NCBI RefSeq assembly: GCF_001421165.1
Contig: NZ_LMKB01000007.1
Span: forward strand, 21,470 to 54,836
DNA from: Frigoribacterium sp. Leaf8
GTDB taxonomy: Bacteria > Actinomycetota > Actinomycetes > Actinomycetales > Microbacteriaceae
Length of the DNA stretch: 33,367 nucleotides
Reading direction: 5' to 3'
The number at the start of each line of letters is the position of its first letter. Position 1 is the first letter of the stretch. The position numbers were made by a program, and so were the translations under genes. Below, piece by piece: positions 1 through 7,084 of this stretch. Below the pieces are notes generated by a model that ran no database searches, was not told the origin of the DNA, and worked only from the letters and a program-made list of their open reading frames with translations.

Positions 1-928
1 GGTCGGACTGCTCGGGGTCGAGGGCGTAGTCCTTGACGCCGCGACCGCGGGCGTCCTCGCGGAACGGCTCGGCCTCGGCCACGTCCTCGAAGTAGCGGGC
101 CCCGACGCCCTCGGCGAGGGGGTGGACGGCCACGAAGACCGACGTCGCGGCCCCCTGCTGCGTCGACTTGAACGCCGGGTTGGGGGTGCCGTCCTCGTCG
201 ATCCAGCCGCGGTCGAGCATCTCCTGCTTGGGCAGGTGGCGCTGCAGCGGCGTCATGATGCCGCCCGGGTGCACGGCGTTGGCGAGCACGCCGTCGTCGG
301 CCCAGCGCTGCGTGACGCCGACCGCGAAGAGCGAGTTCGCGGTCTTCGACTGGCCGTAGGCCGACCACGGGTCGTACTCGCGACGCTCGAACATCACGTC
401 GTCGAACACGACGGGCGAGAAGTGGTGGCCGGTCGAGCTGAGCGACACGAGTCGCGACGGGGTGCCCGAGGCCTGGGCGCCCTCGACCAGGGCTCCTCGG
501 AGCGCGTTCGCGAGGGCGAAGTGACCGAGGTGGTTGTTGCTGAACTGGAGTTCCCACCCCTCGGGGGTGCGGGTCTCGGGCGTGGCCATGATGCCGGCGT
601 TGTCGATGAGCACGTCGAGCGGGCCCTGCCACGCGTCGGCGAAGGCCTGCAGGGTGTCGCGCTTCTCGAGGTCGAGGATCGCGGCACGGACGGTGCCGCC
701 GCCGTCGCCGGTACTCTCGCGGATGTCGGCGACGGCCTGGTCTCCCTGTTCGGGGCGGCGCACGGCGAGGGTCACGTCGGCGCCGGCGGCGACGAGGGAG
801 CGGGCGGTCTCGATGCCGATGCCGGACGCGGCGCCGGTCACGACGATGCGCCTGCCGGTCAGGTCGAGGCCGTCGACGACCTCGTCCGCGGTGGTGGCGG
901 CGCTGAAGGGGGTGGTGATGCGAGTCAT
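1..928 (-). CDS. Short-chain dehydrogenase/reductase (SDR), 3' end beyond window
   Basis: A classical SDR oxidoreductase, expected to move hydride between NAD(P)H and a carbonyl or alcohol substrate that cannot be read from sequence. The ATG is at 928 and about 309 codons lie inside the window; the C-terminus runs off the left edge. The Rossmann TGAASGIG cofactor motif sits near residues 33-40, an NAG motif follows in the middle, the catalytic serine lies in RLVSLSSTG and the catalytic pair in YGQSK. The long N-terminus before the Rossmann motif and the STGHH and NAVHPGG patterns resemble the retinol-dehydrogenase/WW-oxidoreductase-like SDR branch. It lies 69 bp downstream of the phosphatidyltransferase gene on the same strand, so co-transcription is possible. 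The family is clear; the substrate is unknown. Confidence 0.88.
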   Translation of the reverse strand, partial: MTRITTPFSAATTADEVVDGLDLTGRRIVVTGAASGIGIETARSLVAAGADVTLAVRRPEQGDQAVADIRESTGDGGGTVRAAILDLEKRDTLQAFADAWQGPLDVLIDNAGIMATPETRTPEGWELQFSNNHLGHFALANALRGALVEGAQASGTPSRLVSLSSTGHHFSPVVFDDVMFERREYDPWSAYGQSKTANSLFAVGVTQRWADDGVLANAVHPGGIMTPLQRHLPKQEMLDRGWIDEDGTPNPAFKSTQQGAATSVFVAVHPLAEGVGARYFEDVAEAEPFREDARGRGVKDYALDPEQSD

Positions 929-997
929 GGGGTCGACGCTACGCCCGGGCCCCGGGCGGGCGGTCAGTCCCTGGACGGGCGGTCGGACCCCGGACCG

Positions 998-1624
998 TCA
1001 GGCGGTACGGCGGGCGCGACGGGTGCGGACGAGTGCCGCGGCGTAGAGGACGGCGGCGACCCAGTGACCGACGAGTCCGGCCCAGAGCACCACGAGGCCG
1101 ATCGTGCGGGCGACGGCACCGGCGTCGGCGAGCGGGGCCGACGACGCGCCTCCCGATCCGCCGAACTGGTCCACGACCGCGGCCGCGACCAGCACGAGCA
1201 GCAGCCCGACGAAGATGAGAGCGGTGCGGATCTTGCCGACCCACGTCACCGGGAACGAGGCCCCGGCCAGCACGAACAGGGCGTAGGCGCTCAGCAGCAG
1301 ATCGGGCACGAGCAGCAGCGGCAACACCGGCCACGGCACGAGACCGCCCGCGACGAACGCGATGACGACCACGATCACGGTGATGCGGTCCGCCACCGGG
1401 TCGAGCCACCGGCCGAGCTCGGAGGTGGTGTTCGTCCGGCGGGCGATGAACCCGTCGAGGAAGTCGGTCACGAAGACGACCGCGATGACGACCATCGCCG
1501 ACCAGTAGTGCTCACCCACGATCAACACGAGGAACACCGGCAGCAGCAACAGCCGGGCCGCCGAGATGGCGTTGGGCACGGTGCGCCATTCGTCCTGTCG
1601 GAACAGCTTGTCGACGAGCGTCAC
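998..1624 (-). CDS. CDP-alcohol phosphatidyltransferase (PgsA/cardiolipin synthase type)
   Basis: An integral membrane enzyme of phospholipid synthesis that displaces CMP from a CDP-alcohol, usually CDP-diacylglycerol, using a second alcohol. The complete family signature D-x2-D-G-x2-A-R-x8-G-x3-D-x3-D is visible at residues 54-79 (D54, D57, G58, A61, R62, G71, D75, D79). The 208-aa product is hydrophobic with about five or six membrane segments, the usual family size. The start is GTG at 1624, preceded by GAGGGGG at a short spacing. Actinobacteria use such enzymes as phosphatidylglycerophosphate, cardiolipin or phosphatidylinositol-phosphate synthases; the sequence alone does not decide which, so no gene symbol is given. 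Confidence 0.88.
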   Translation of the reverse strand: MTLVDKLFRQDEWRTVPNAISAARLLLLPVFLVLIVGEHYWSAMVVIAVVFVTDFLDGFIARRTNTTSELGRWLDPVADRITVIVVVIAFVAGGLVPWPVLPLLLVPDLLLSAYALFVLAGASFPVTWVGKIRTALIFVGLLLVLVAAAVVDQFGGSGGASSAPLADAGAVARTIGLVVLWAGLVGHWVAAVLYAAALVRTRRARRTA

Positions 1625-1758
1625 GGGGCCCCCTCTGCACGATCGCGCGGACCGTCGGTGCCGGTCGCACCGATCACACCCGAGGAGGCGCGGGTCGCGC
1701 CCCCGAGATCGCCTCGAGTCTACGGGTGCCCCGCTCCCGACCCGAGGACGCCTCCGCC

Positions 1759-1836
1759 GTCCGGCGGTGCCGTCACGCGGTGCCGTCAGGCGGTGCCGCC
1801 AGACGGTGCCGTCAGGCGGTGCCGTCAGGCGGTGCC
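1759..1836. repeat. Six tandem 13-bp units
   Basis: Six consecutive 13-bp units, consensus GTCAGGCGGTGCC, run from 1759 to 1836; three are identical and the others differ at one to three positions. The array fills the gap downstream of the small HhH gene, and the last unit overlaps its final codons and stop (1825-1827). Because 13 is not a multiple of three, and each intact unit carries TCA (TGA on the minus strand), changes in copy number would leave the protein unchanged. Confidence 0.9.
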
Positions 1837-2259
1837 GTAGAGGGCGGCGGGCAGCTCCCGCGTGAAGATCTCGGCCGTCTTCGGGCCGACGCCCTTGAGG
1901 TCGGTGAGGCGGCGGGTCAGCTCGGCACGGTCGGCCGACGACCGCACGAGGTGGTTCACCGACCCCCAGTCGGAGTCGATGCGCCCCATGACCTCGTGCA
2001 GCTCGTCGCTCATCACGTGGTCGATGCGGGCGTAGCCGGCCTCGTCGAGCAGACGGCGCAGCCCCTCGTGGTCGTGCTCGGCGAAGCGTGCGGGGCTCGT
2101 CAGCCCGTGGTCGACGAGCACCTGGTAGGTCTCGGCGGCCACGCTCTGCTGCACGGGCCGGCCGAACAACACGCTCGCGAGCAGCCAGCGGTACAGCTGC
2201 TGCGGCGAGCCCTCGCTCACGTCGATCCCGAGGTCGGACGGGTGCTTCACGTCGGTCAT
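1825..2259 (-). CDS. Small helix-hairpin-helix protein, endonuclease III-like fragment
   Basis: A 144-aa protein with a helix-hairpin-helix motif, LKGVGPKTAE, at residues 121-130, the DNA-backbone-binding element of HhH-GPD base-excision glycosylases. The preceding helical region (PQQLYRWLLASVLFGRPV and onward) resembles the start of endonuclease III-type folds. The lysine in GPKTA matches the position of the EndoIII catalytic lysine, but the protein ends 14 residues later, so the catalytic aspartate that normally follows and the iron-sulfur cluster cysteines are absent. The ATG at 2259 is chosen because AGGA precedes it; a longer open frame upstream consists only of arginine/proline-rich shadow sequence. 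It may bind DNA structures or be a lysine-only glycosylase/lyase; its function is unknown. Confidence 0.7.
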   Translation of the reverse strand: MTDVKHPSDLGIDVSEGSPQQLYRWLLASVLFGRPVQQSVAAETYQVLVDHGLTSPARFAEHDHEGLRRLLDEAGYARIDHVMSDELHEVMGRIDSDWGSVNHLVRSSADRAELTRRLTDLKGVGPKTAEIFTRELPAALYGTA

Positions 2260-2371
2260 GCCGTCCTGTCTACGCCGGGTGCGCGGCGCGGGTGACGCGA
2301 CCCGCGCCTCCTCGGCTCGCCGTGCGCCGGCGGCCGCGCGGGTCGGCCGCACGGGCCGGCCGAACGACGAC

Positions 2372-2431
2372 GGACCCCGCCCCGGGCGACCGACCACGGG
2401 AGGACGTGGTGGGTCGCCCGGGACGGGGTCC
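2372..2431 (-). terminator. Long GC hairpin downstream of the ene-reductase gene
   Basis: Two 20-bp arms (2372-2391 and 2412-2431) pair with one mismatch, and the loop contains a further ACCAC/GTGGT stem. It begins 17 bp past the stop of the ene-reductase on the minus strand. No U-tract follows, as is common for GC-rich actinobacterial terminators. Termination is inferred from position and stability. Confidence 0.6.
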
Positions 2432-2448
2432 GCGGTGCGGGCGCCGGA

Positions 2449-3534
2449 CTAGCGCGCGGCGCGCTCCAGCGTCGGGTAGTCCGTGTAGCCCTCGGCACCC
2501 TCGGCGTAGAACGTGGCGGGGTTCGGCTCGTTGACCTCGTGGTCACCCTGCCACCGCTCGACCAGGTCGGGGTTGGCGATGGCGAAACGGCCCACGGCCA
2601 CGGCGTCGGCCTGGCCGTCGGCGACCTCGGCGATGGCCTCGTCGCGCGTGGTGATCTGACCGAAGCCGCTGTTGACGATGAAGGCACCACCGAAGCGCGT
2701 GCGGAGGTCCTGGACGAGCTCGCCGCGCAGGTCGGCCTGCAGCACGCTGAGGTAGGCGAGGCCGAGCGGCGTGAGGCCCTCGACGAGCGCACGGTAGACG
2801 GCCGTCACGTCGGCGACGTCGGTCTCGACGACGTCCTGGATGTTGTGCATGGGCGACAGGCGGATGCCGACGCGGCCGGCACCGATCGCCTCGGCCACGG
2901 CGGTCGCGGTCTCGATCGCGAGGCGGGCGCGGTTCTCGGGGGTTCCGCCGTACTCGTCGGTGCGGACGTTCGAGACGGGCGAGAGGAACTCGTGCAGCAG
3001 GTAGCCGTTGGCGCTGTGGATCTCGACGCCGTCGAGCCCGGCCTCGAGCACGGCGCGCTTCGACGCGGCGACGATGTCGGCCGTGACCTGGTGGACCTCG
3101 TCGGTCGTGAGGGCGTGCGGCACGGGGAAGTCGACCTTGCCGGTGGCGGTGTGCACCTGGCCGTCGATGGCGATCGCGCTGGGGGCGACGATGCGGTCGG
3201 TGCGCGTGATGTCGGTGTGCGAGACACGACCACCGTGCATGACCTGCATGACGATCTGGCCGCCCTCGGCGTGGACGGCGTCGGCGACGCGCTTCCAGCC
3301 GGCGACCTGCTCGTCGGTGACGATGCCGGGCTGACCGTCGTAGGCCTTGGACTCCTGCGAGGGCCAGGTGCCCTCGGTCGTGATCAGACCGAAGGAGGCG
3401 CGCTGACGGTAGTGCTCCACCACGACGTCGCCCGGAACGCCGTCGTCACCGGAGCGGAGACGGGTGAGGGGCGCCATGACGAGGCGGTTGCGCAGCTCGA
3501 GCTGGCCGAAGGTGGCGGGAGAAAAGAGGTCCAA
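2449..3534 (-). CDS. Old Yellow Enzyme family ene-reductase (alkene reductase)
   Basis: An FMN flavoprotein that reduces activated C=C bonds with NAD(P)H; the NemA-like branch also reduces nitrate esters and nitro compounds. From the TTG at 3534 it is 361 aa, the usual length. Visible are the N-terminal APLTRLRS FMN region (21-28), the substrate-binding pair H173/N176 in EIHSANGY, the proton-donor tyrosine in TDEYGG (Y195), VNSGFG, and the phosphate-binding AVGRFAIANPDL segment. The TTG is preceded by a strong GGAAGGA six bases upstream, which argues for independent initiation. However, the same frame continues upstream without a stop through a complete MFS transporter. A divergent TetR gene next to the transporter suggests electrophile or drug inducibility, by analogy with NemR/NemA. 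Confidence 0.9.
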   Translation of the reverse strand: MDLFSPATFGQLELRNRLVMAPLTRLRSGDDGVPGDVVVEHYRQRASFGLITTEGTWPSQESKAYDGQPGIVTDEQVAGWKRVADAVHAEGGQIVMQVMHGGRVSHTDITRTDRIVAPSAIAIDGQVHTATGKVDFPVPHALTTDEVHQVTADIVAASKRAVLEAGLDGVEIHSANGYLLHEFLSPVSNVRTDEYGGTPENRARLAIETATAVAEAIGAGRVGIRLSPMHNIQDVVETDVADVTAVYRALVEGLTPLGLAYLSVLQADLRGELVQDLRTRFGGAFIVNSGFGQITTRDEAIAEVADGQADAVAVGRFAIANPDLVERWQGDHEVNEPNPATFYAEGAEGYTDYPTLERAAR

Positions 3535-4779
3535 GGGTGGTCCTTCCGAACGGTGACGCGCCCTCGGGCGGGGGCGCTCGTGAGGCAACGCCCCCGCTGC
3601 ACGATGCATTCCCCGGCCTGCGAGGCCCGGGAGGGCGGCGAGGAGGGCGCCGAGGGCTGCCACGGCGAGGGCCGCGCCGTAGCCGCCGGTCCCGACGAGC
3701 GCGCCCAGGACGACGGCCCCCACGGCCTGGCCCAGCACCAGCAGCACGAAGAGCAGGGCCGTCCCGCTCGCGGCCCGCTCGGCGTCGATCTCGGCCGTCC
3801 AGGCGATCAGCGCACCCGTCGCCGCCGTGTAGGCCCAGCCGAAGGCCGCGCAGGCCACGAACGCCACCGGCACGACGCCCGGCAGGGTCGCCAGCCCGGC
3901 CGTGCCCGCCGCCATCACGGCCAGCGTGAGCGTCCAGACCGCCCCGGGGGCCAGGCGCGCCAGCGGTCGGGCGGTGGCGATGACGGCGGTGCCGCCCGCG
4001 CCGAGGCAGACCCAGGCCCCGACCGACAGCTCGGCCGCCACCCCGGCGTCGACCAGCAACGTGCGCCCGAAGTTCCAGACCCCGGCCGAGGCGGCACCGG
4101 CGAGCAGCGCCGCGACCAGCACCCACCGGTGGTCGACGAACCACGACGGCGGAGGCAGGAGGTCGCGCCCGACCGAGGTCGTGGCACCCGTCGCGTCGCT
4201 CGGTCGAGCCACGGAGCCGCGGTGGTCGAGCACGAGGACGGCCCCGGCCGCGACGATCGCTCCCCCGACGGCCGCCCACCACGCGAGTCGCCAGTCGGGC
4301 AGCACGGCGGACGCCAGGAGTCCCGCCGCCACGAGGCCCGGGCCCGTCCCGGCGTTGACGACCGTCTGGCCGCGCGCCTGCCGTCCGTGCTCGAGACCGC
4401 GCTGCAGGAGGCGCACCAGGGCCGGCGACGCGAGGCCGGCCCCGGCCGAGCTCAGCACGGCCGCGAGCGCGAACGGCACCACGTCGGGCGCGAGGGCCAT
4501 GCCCGCGGCACCGATCGAGGCCGCCGCACCCGCCGTGACGACGAGGCCTCGTGGGTGCCGGGCGGACGCCGCGAACCCCGCCACCGCGCCGGCGACGTAG
4601 GCGAGCGATCCGCCCGACGAGATCAACCCGGCGACGCCGGCGTCGAACCCGAGGTCGGCCTGCGTCTCGGGCAGGTAGAGCCCGTAGGCGAGGCGGACCA
4701 GGCCGTAGGTCACGGCGATCAGGGCCGTGCCGGCCGCGACGAGCCCGGAGCCATTCGAAAACGTACGTTTCATTTTCAC
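2449..4779 (-). CDS. MFS transporter, open in frame into the ene-reductase (apparent fusion)
   Basis: Residues 1-415 (4779 to 3535) form a complete MFS-type carrier: about 12 alternating hydrophobic segments starting at LVAAGTALIAVTYGLV, with YLPETQADLGF after the first segment as in CynX/YbfB-like exporters. It should end near LPGLAGRGMH, but no stop occurs. The frame runs through a 35-residue Pro/Arg-rich linker into the ene-reductase, giving 776 aa. The linker DNA contains a perfect GC hairpin (3568-3597) and the ene-reductase's own ribosome site. Either the transporter is made as a fusion, with free enzyme also produced from the internal TTG, or a stop was lost by mutation or sequencing error. 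The start is GTG 4779 or ATG 4773; neither has a clear ribosome site, consistent with leaderless initiation. The transported substrate is unknown. Confidence 0.72.
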   Translation of the reverse strand: MKMKRTFSNGSGLVAAGTALIAVTYGLVRLAYGLYLPETQADLGFDAGVAGLISSGGSLAYVAGAVAGFAASARHPRGLVVTAGAAASIGAAGMALAPDVVPFALAAVLSSAGAGLASPALVRLLQRGLEHGRQARGQTVVNAGTGPGLVAAGLLASAVLPDWRLAWWAAVGGAIVAAGAVLVLDHRGSVARPSDATGATTSVGRDLLPPPSWFVDHRWVLVAALLAGAASAGVWNFGRTLLVDAGVAAELSVGAWVCLGAGGTAVIATARPLARLAPGAVWTLTLAVMAAGTAGLATLPGVVPVAFVACAAFGWAYTAATGALIAWTAEIDAERAASGTALLFVLLVLGQAVGAVVLGALVGTGGYGAALAVAALGALLAALPGLAGRGMHRAAGALPHERPRPRARHRSEGPPLDLFSPATFGQLELRNRLVMAPLTRLRSGDDGVPGDVVVEHYRQRASFGLITTEGTWPSQESKAYDGQPGIVTDEQVAGWKRVADAVHAEGGQIVMQVMHGGRVSHTDITRTDRIVAPSAIAIDGQVHTATGKVDFPVPHALTTDEVHQVTADIVAASKRAVLEAGLDGVEIHSANGYLLHEFLSPVSNVRTDEYGGTPENRARLAIETATAVAEAIGAGRVGIRLSPMHNIQDVVETDVADVTAVYRALVEGLTPLGLAYLSVLQADLRGELVQDLRTRFGGAFIVNSGFGQITTRDEAIAEVADGQADAVAVGRFAIANPDLVERWQGDHEVNEPNPATFYAEGAEGYTDYPTLERAAR
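3568..3597 (-). terminator. Perfect 9-bp GC hairpin inside the MFS/ene-reductase linker
   Basis: GCGGGGGCG (3568-3576) and CGCCCCCGC (3589-3597) pair perfectly around a 12-nt loop. The hairpin lies after the last transporter membrane segment and about 34 bp before the ene-reductase TTG. This is where an intergenic attenuator or terminator would sit if the two were separate genes, yet no stop codon precedes it. Confidence 0.5.
4759..4770. promoter_or_regulatory. Probable TetR operator, AAACGTACGTTT
   Basis: A perfect 12-bp palindrome lies between the divergent transporter and TetR starts, overlapping the first transporter codons. Only 16 bp separate the two start codons. TAAGCT seven bases before the TetR ATG and TAGGCT just before the transporter GTG could be back-to-back -10 boxes of leaderless promoters, with the palindrome close to both. 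TetR regulators usually bind such symmetric sites; binding here is inferred from position and symmetry. Confidence 0.6.
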
Positions 4780-4795
4780 AGCCTAAGCTGTCCGC

Positions 4796-5386
4796 ATGCC
4801 CCTGCGCCCGGCCAGCGAGAAGAAGATCCTCGACGCCGCCGACGACCTGTTCTTCACGAACGGCATCGCCGCGACGCCCGTCGACGCCGTCCTCGCCCGC
4901 GCCGGCGTCTCGGCCGCGACGATGTACCGCGGCTACCGCAGCAAGGAGGCGCTGGTCGCCGCAGCGCTGACCCGTCGCCACCACGACTGGCTCGCCACCT
5001 GGGACGCCGCCGTCGCCCGGTGCGACGAGGCCGGCCCGCGCCTCCTCGCGGTCTTCGACGCGTTGGACGACTTCCGGTCCCGCCCGACGGGGGCACGCTG
5101 GTGTGCGTTCCTGGCCTCGGCGGCCGAGTACGTCGATCCGCCCGCCGACGTCGCCGAGGCCGTGCGGCTCGACACCGAGACGCTGCGGACGCGACTCACC
5201 GACCTGGCACGCCCGCTCGTCGGCCCCGAGGCCGAGGGGCTCGCCGAACGCCTGCTGCTGGTGGTCACCGGCGACCTCGCCATGCGACTCCGCGAGCCCG
5301 ACCGCGACACGACGACGGGCCGGGCCGTCGCGGCGTCGCTCATCTACGCCGCCGGCGCCACCGGCGCCCCGAGCCCCGGCCGCTGA
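4796..5386 (+). CDS. TetR/AcrR family transcriptional regulator
   Basis: A 196-aa one-component repressor of typical size. The N-terminal helix-turn-helix occupies about residues 8-54 (KKILDAADDLFFTNGIAATPVDAVLARAGVSAATMYRGYRSKEAL in outline, with the recognition helix at SAATMYRGY). The C-terminal all-helical part, which binds the inducer and dimerises, is divergent; its ligand cannot be predicted. The ATG at 4796 follows a -10-like TAAGCT by only seven bases and has no ribosome site, suggesting a leaderless mRNA. It is divergent from the MFS/ene-reductase unit with a palindromic operator between them, so it probably represses that unit and itself. Confidence 0.88.
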   Translation: MPLRPASEKKILDAADDLFFTNGIAATPVDAVLARAGVSAATMYRGYRSKEALVAAALTRRHHDWLATWDAAVARCDEAGPRLLAVFDALDDFRSRPTGARWCAFLASAAEYVDPPADVAEAVRLDTETLRTRLTDLARPLVGPEAEGLAERLLLVVTGDLAMRLREPDRDTTTGRAVAASLIYAAGATGAPSPGR

Positions 5387-5412
5387 GACCCTCCTGCGCG
5401 CACGAGGGTCTC
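5385..5412. terminator. Bidirectional terminator hairpin
   Basis: GAGACCCTC (5385-5393) and GAGGGTCTC (5404-5412) form a perfect 9-bp stem with a 10-nt loop. It starts inside the TetR stop codon and ends eight bases before the stop of the convergent dehydrogenase, so it can serve both genes. Confidence 0.7.
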
Positions 5413-5419
5413 GGCGGTC

Positions 5420-6295
5420 CTAGCGGGTCTCGGCGGAACCGTCCCGGTCGAAGCCGGTGCGGACCGCGGCGATGTCGTCGCCGCCGTGCCCCCGGTCGGC
5501 CGCCGTCGCGTAGACGCCGGACAGCGCCTCGAGCAGACCGGTGTCGAAGCCGGTGCCCTGGGCGGCCTCCTGCATGAGGTCGAGGTCCTTGCGGATGCCG
5601 TCGAGCGCGAACTGGGCCGGGTAGTCGCCGGCGATCATCGTCGCGCCCTTGAGGTGCGCGTACGGGGTGTCCGACTGGCCCCCGTCGATGGCGTCGAGGA
5701 AGAGCTGCGGGTCGAGGCCCAGGGCCTCCGTGAGTGCGAGCGACTGGGCCGTGGCGGCGGTGATCGTGGCGATCCACGCGTTGGCGGCGAGCTTCAGCGC
5801 CGTGCCCTGTCCGACCGTGTCGCCCGCGACGATCGTCTTGGAGCCCATGGCGTCGAGGACCGGACGCACGGCGTCGAGCAGGGCGTCGTCGCCGGCGGCC
5901 AGCATGACGAGCTTCCCCGTCGCGGCCGGCTTCTTCGTGCCGAGCATCATCGCCTCGACGAGCCGGAGCCCGTGCCCGTCGGCCGTCCGGACGACGCGGG
6001 CCGTGTCGGCCTCGCCGATGGTGCTGGCCTGCACCCACACGGTGTCGGCACCGCTCGCGTCGGCGGCCTCGTCGAGGACCTCGAGCACGGCGTCGCCGTC
6101 GAACAGCACGGTGACGACCACGTCGGCGCCCTCGACCGCCTGCCACGCCGTGTCGGCGACCGCGGCACCGTCGGCGGCGAGCGGCTCGGCCTTCGACCTC
6201 GTGCGGTTCCAGACCGTGACGTCGAACCCCTCGCGCAGCAGTGTCCCCGCCACGCCCTGACCCATGATGCCCGTCCCGAGCACTGCGACCTTCAT
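5420..6295 (-). CDS. NAD(P)-dependent oxidoreductase, 3-hydroxyisobutyrate dehydrogenase family
   Basis: A 291-aa beta-hydroxyacid dehydrogenase. The Rossmann motif GTGIMGQGVA lies at residues 7-16, with NRTRSKAEPL after the second strand; the arginines following N30 favour NADP. The conserved substrate-binding patch appears as STIG (91-94), the second conserved glycine/threonine region as MMLGTKKPAATGKL, and the catalytic lysine is K168 in ALKLAANAW. The length is normal for 3-hydroxyisobutyrate, tartronate-semialdehyde and glyoxylate reductases. The substrate is not predictable, and neither neighbour (TetR, acyltransferase) suggests a pathway. The ATG at 6295 is the first Met of the Rossmann strand, leaving no room for an extension. 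Confidence 0.85.
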   Translation of the reverse strand: MKVAVLGTGIMGQGVAGTLLREGFDVTVWNRTRSKAEPLAADGAAVADTAWQAVEGADVVVTVLFDGDAVLEVLDEAADASGADTVWVQASTIGEADTARVVRTADGHGLRLVEAMMLGTKKPAATGKLVMLAAGDDALLDAVRPVLDAMGSKTIVAGDTVGQGTALKLAANAWIATITAATAQSLALTEALGLDPQLFLDAIDGGQSDTPYAHLKGATMIAGDYPAQFALDGIRKDLDLMQEAAQGTGFDTGLLEALSGVYATAADRGHGGDDIAAVRTGFDRDGSAETR

Positions 6296-6334
6296 GGCTC
6301 AGACGCTACGCCCGGGACGCGCGAGCAGCGCGGC

Positions 6335-7084
6335 TCAGTCGAGCGGATCGGGCCCGACGGGGTCGGGCCGCATCGCACGCCGCACCCGCGCGACGACCGA
6401 CGGCGCGGGCGGATCGTTGTACGCGCCCGCCTCGACCTGGCCGCTGAGACGCTGGACGGCCGCCATCACCTCGTCGGTGGCGTGGCGACGAGCCCGACCC
6501 GACTTCGCCTCCCCGTGGTGCGAGAGGTCGATGGGCTCGCCGAACTCGACGGTGACCTTCCGGAGGCGCGGGAGGCGCGTGCCCACCGGCTGCAGTTCCT
6601 GCGTCCCCGTCAGGGCGACCGGCACGACCGGGGCCCCGCTCGTGAGCGCGAGCCAGGCGACGCCCGTCCGGCCGCGGTAGAGCCGCCCGTCGAGGGAGCG
6701 CGTCCCTTCGGGGTAGATCGCGAACGCGTCACCGTCCGTCAGCTTGCCGAGGCCCAGGTCGAGGGCGTGCTGCGCGGCGGACCCGGCCCCTCGCTCGACG
6801 CCGATCGCACCGATGCCGGTGAAGAAGGCCCGCGACGCCCGACCTTTGAGACCCGAGCCGGTGAAGTAGGCGTTCTTCGCGAGGAACGAGACCTGACGGG
6901 GTGCCATGAGGGTGATCACGACGCTGTCCATGAACGAGAGATGGTTGCTGGCCAGGATGACGGCGCCGCGCCGCGGGACGTTGCGGCGCCCGATCACCCG
7001 GGGGCGCCAGACCGCGCGCACCAGGGGTGACAGGACCGAACGGCTGAGGGTTGTGAGCACGCTCCACTGTGCCCGACGCCACAT
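6335..7084 (-). CDS. 1-acyl-glycerol-3-phosphate acyltransferase (PlsC family)
   Basis: A 249-aa membrane-associated acyltransferase that would esterify lysophosphatidate or a related lysolipid. The catalytic HX4D motif is NHLSFMD (47-53; H48, D53), the substrate-binding motif is EGTRS (126-130), and the GAPVVPVAL motif IV follows. The C-terminal 40 residues are Pro/Arg-rich and variable. The start used is ATG 7084, with GGGGA immediately before it; an internal GTG a few codons later is possible. It is transcribed toward the dehydrogenase with a 39-bp gap, so the two may share a transcript. Whether it is the housekeeping PlsC or a paralogue cannot be told here. Confidence 0.87.
   Translation of the reverse strand: MWRRAQWSVLTTLSRSVLSPLVRAVWRPRVIGRRNVPRRGAVILASNHLSFMDSVVITLMAPRQVSFLAKNAYFTGSGLKGRASRAFFTGIGAIGVERGAGSAAQHALDLGLGKLTDGDAFAIYPEGTRSLDGRLYRGRTGVAWLALTSGAPVVPVALTGTQELQPVGTRLPRLRKVTVEFGEPIDLSHHGEAKSGRARRHATDEVMAAVQRLSGQVEAGAYNDPPAPSVVARVRRAMRPDPVGPDPLD

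Noticed and set aside
2539-5577. Very long plus-strand open frame opposite the ene-reductase/MFS genes
   Set aside because: It is antisense to genes with clear catalytic motifs, has low-complexity Arg/Gly/Asp composition and no ribosome site: a high-GC shadow.
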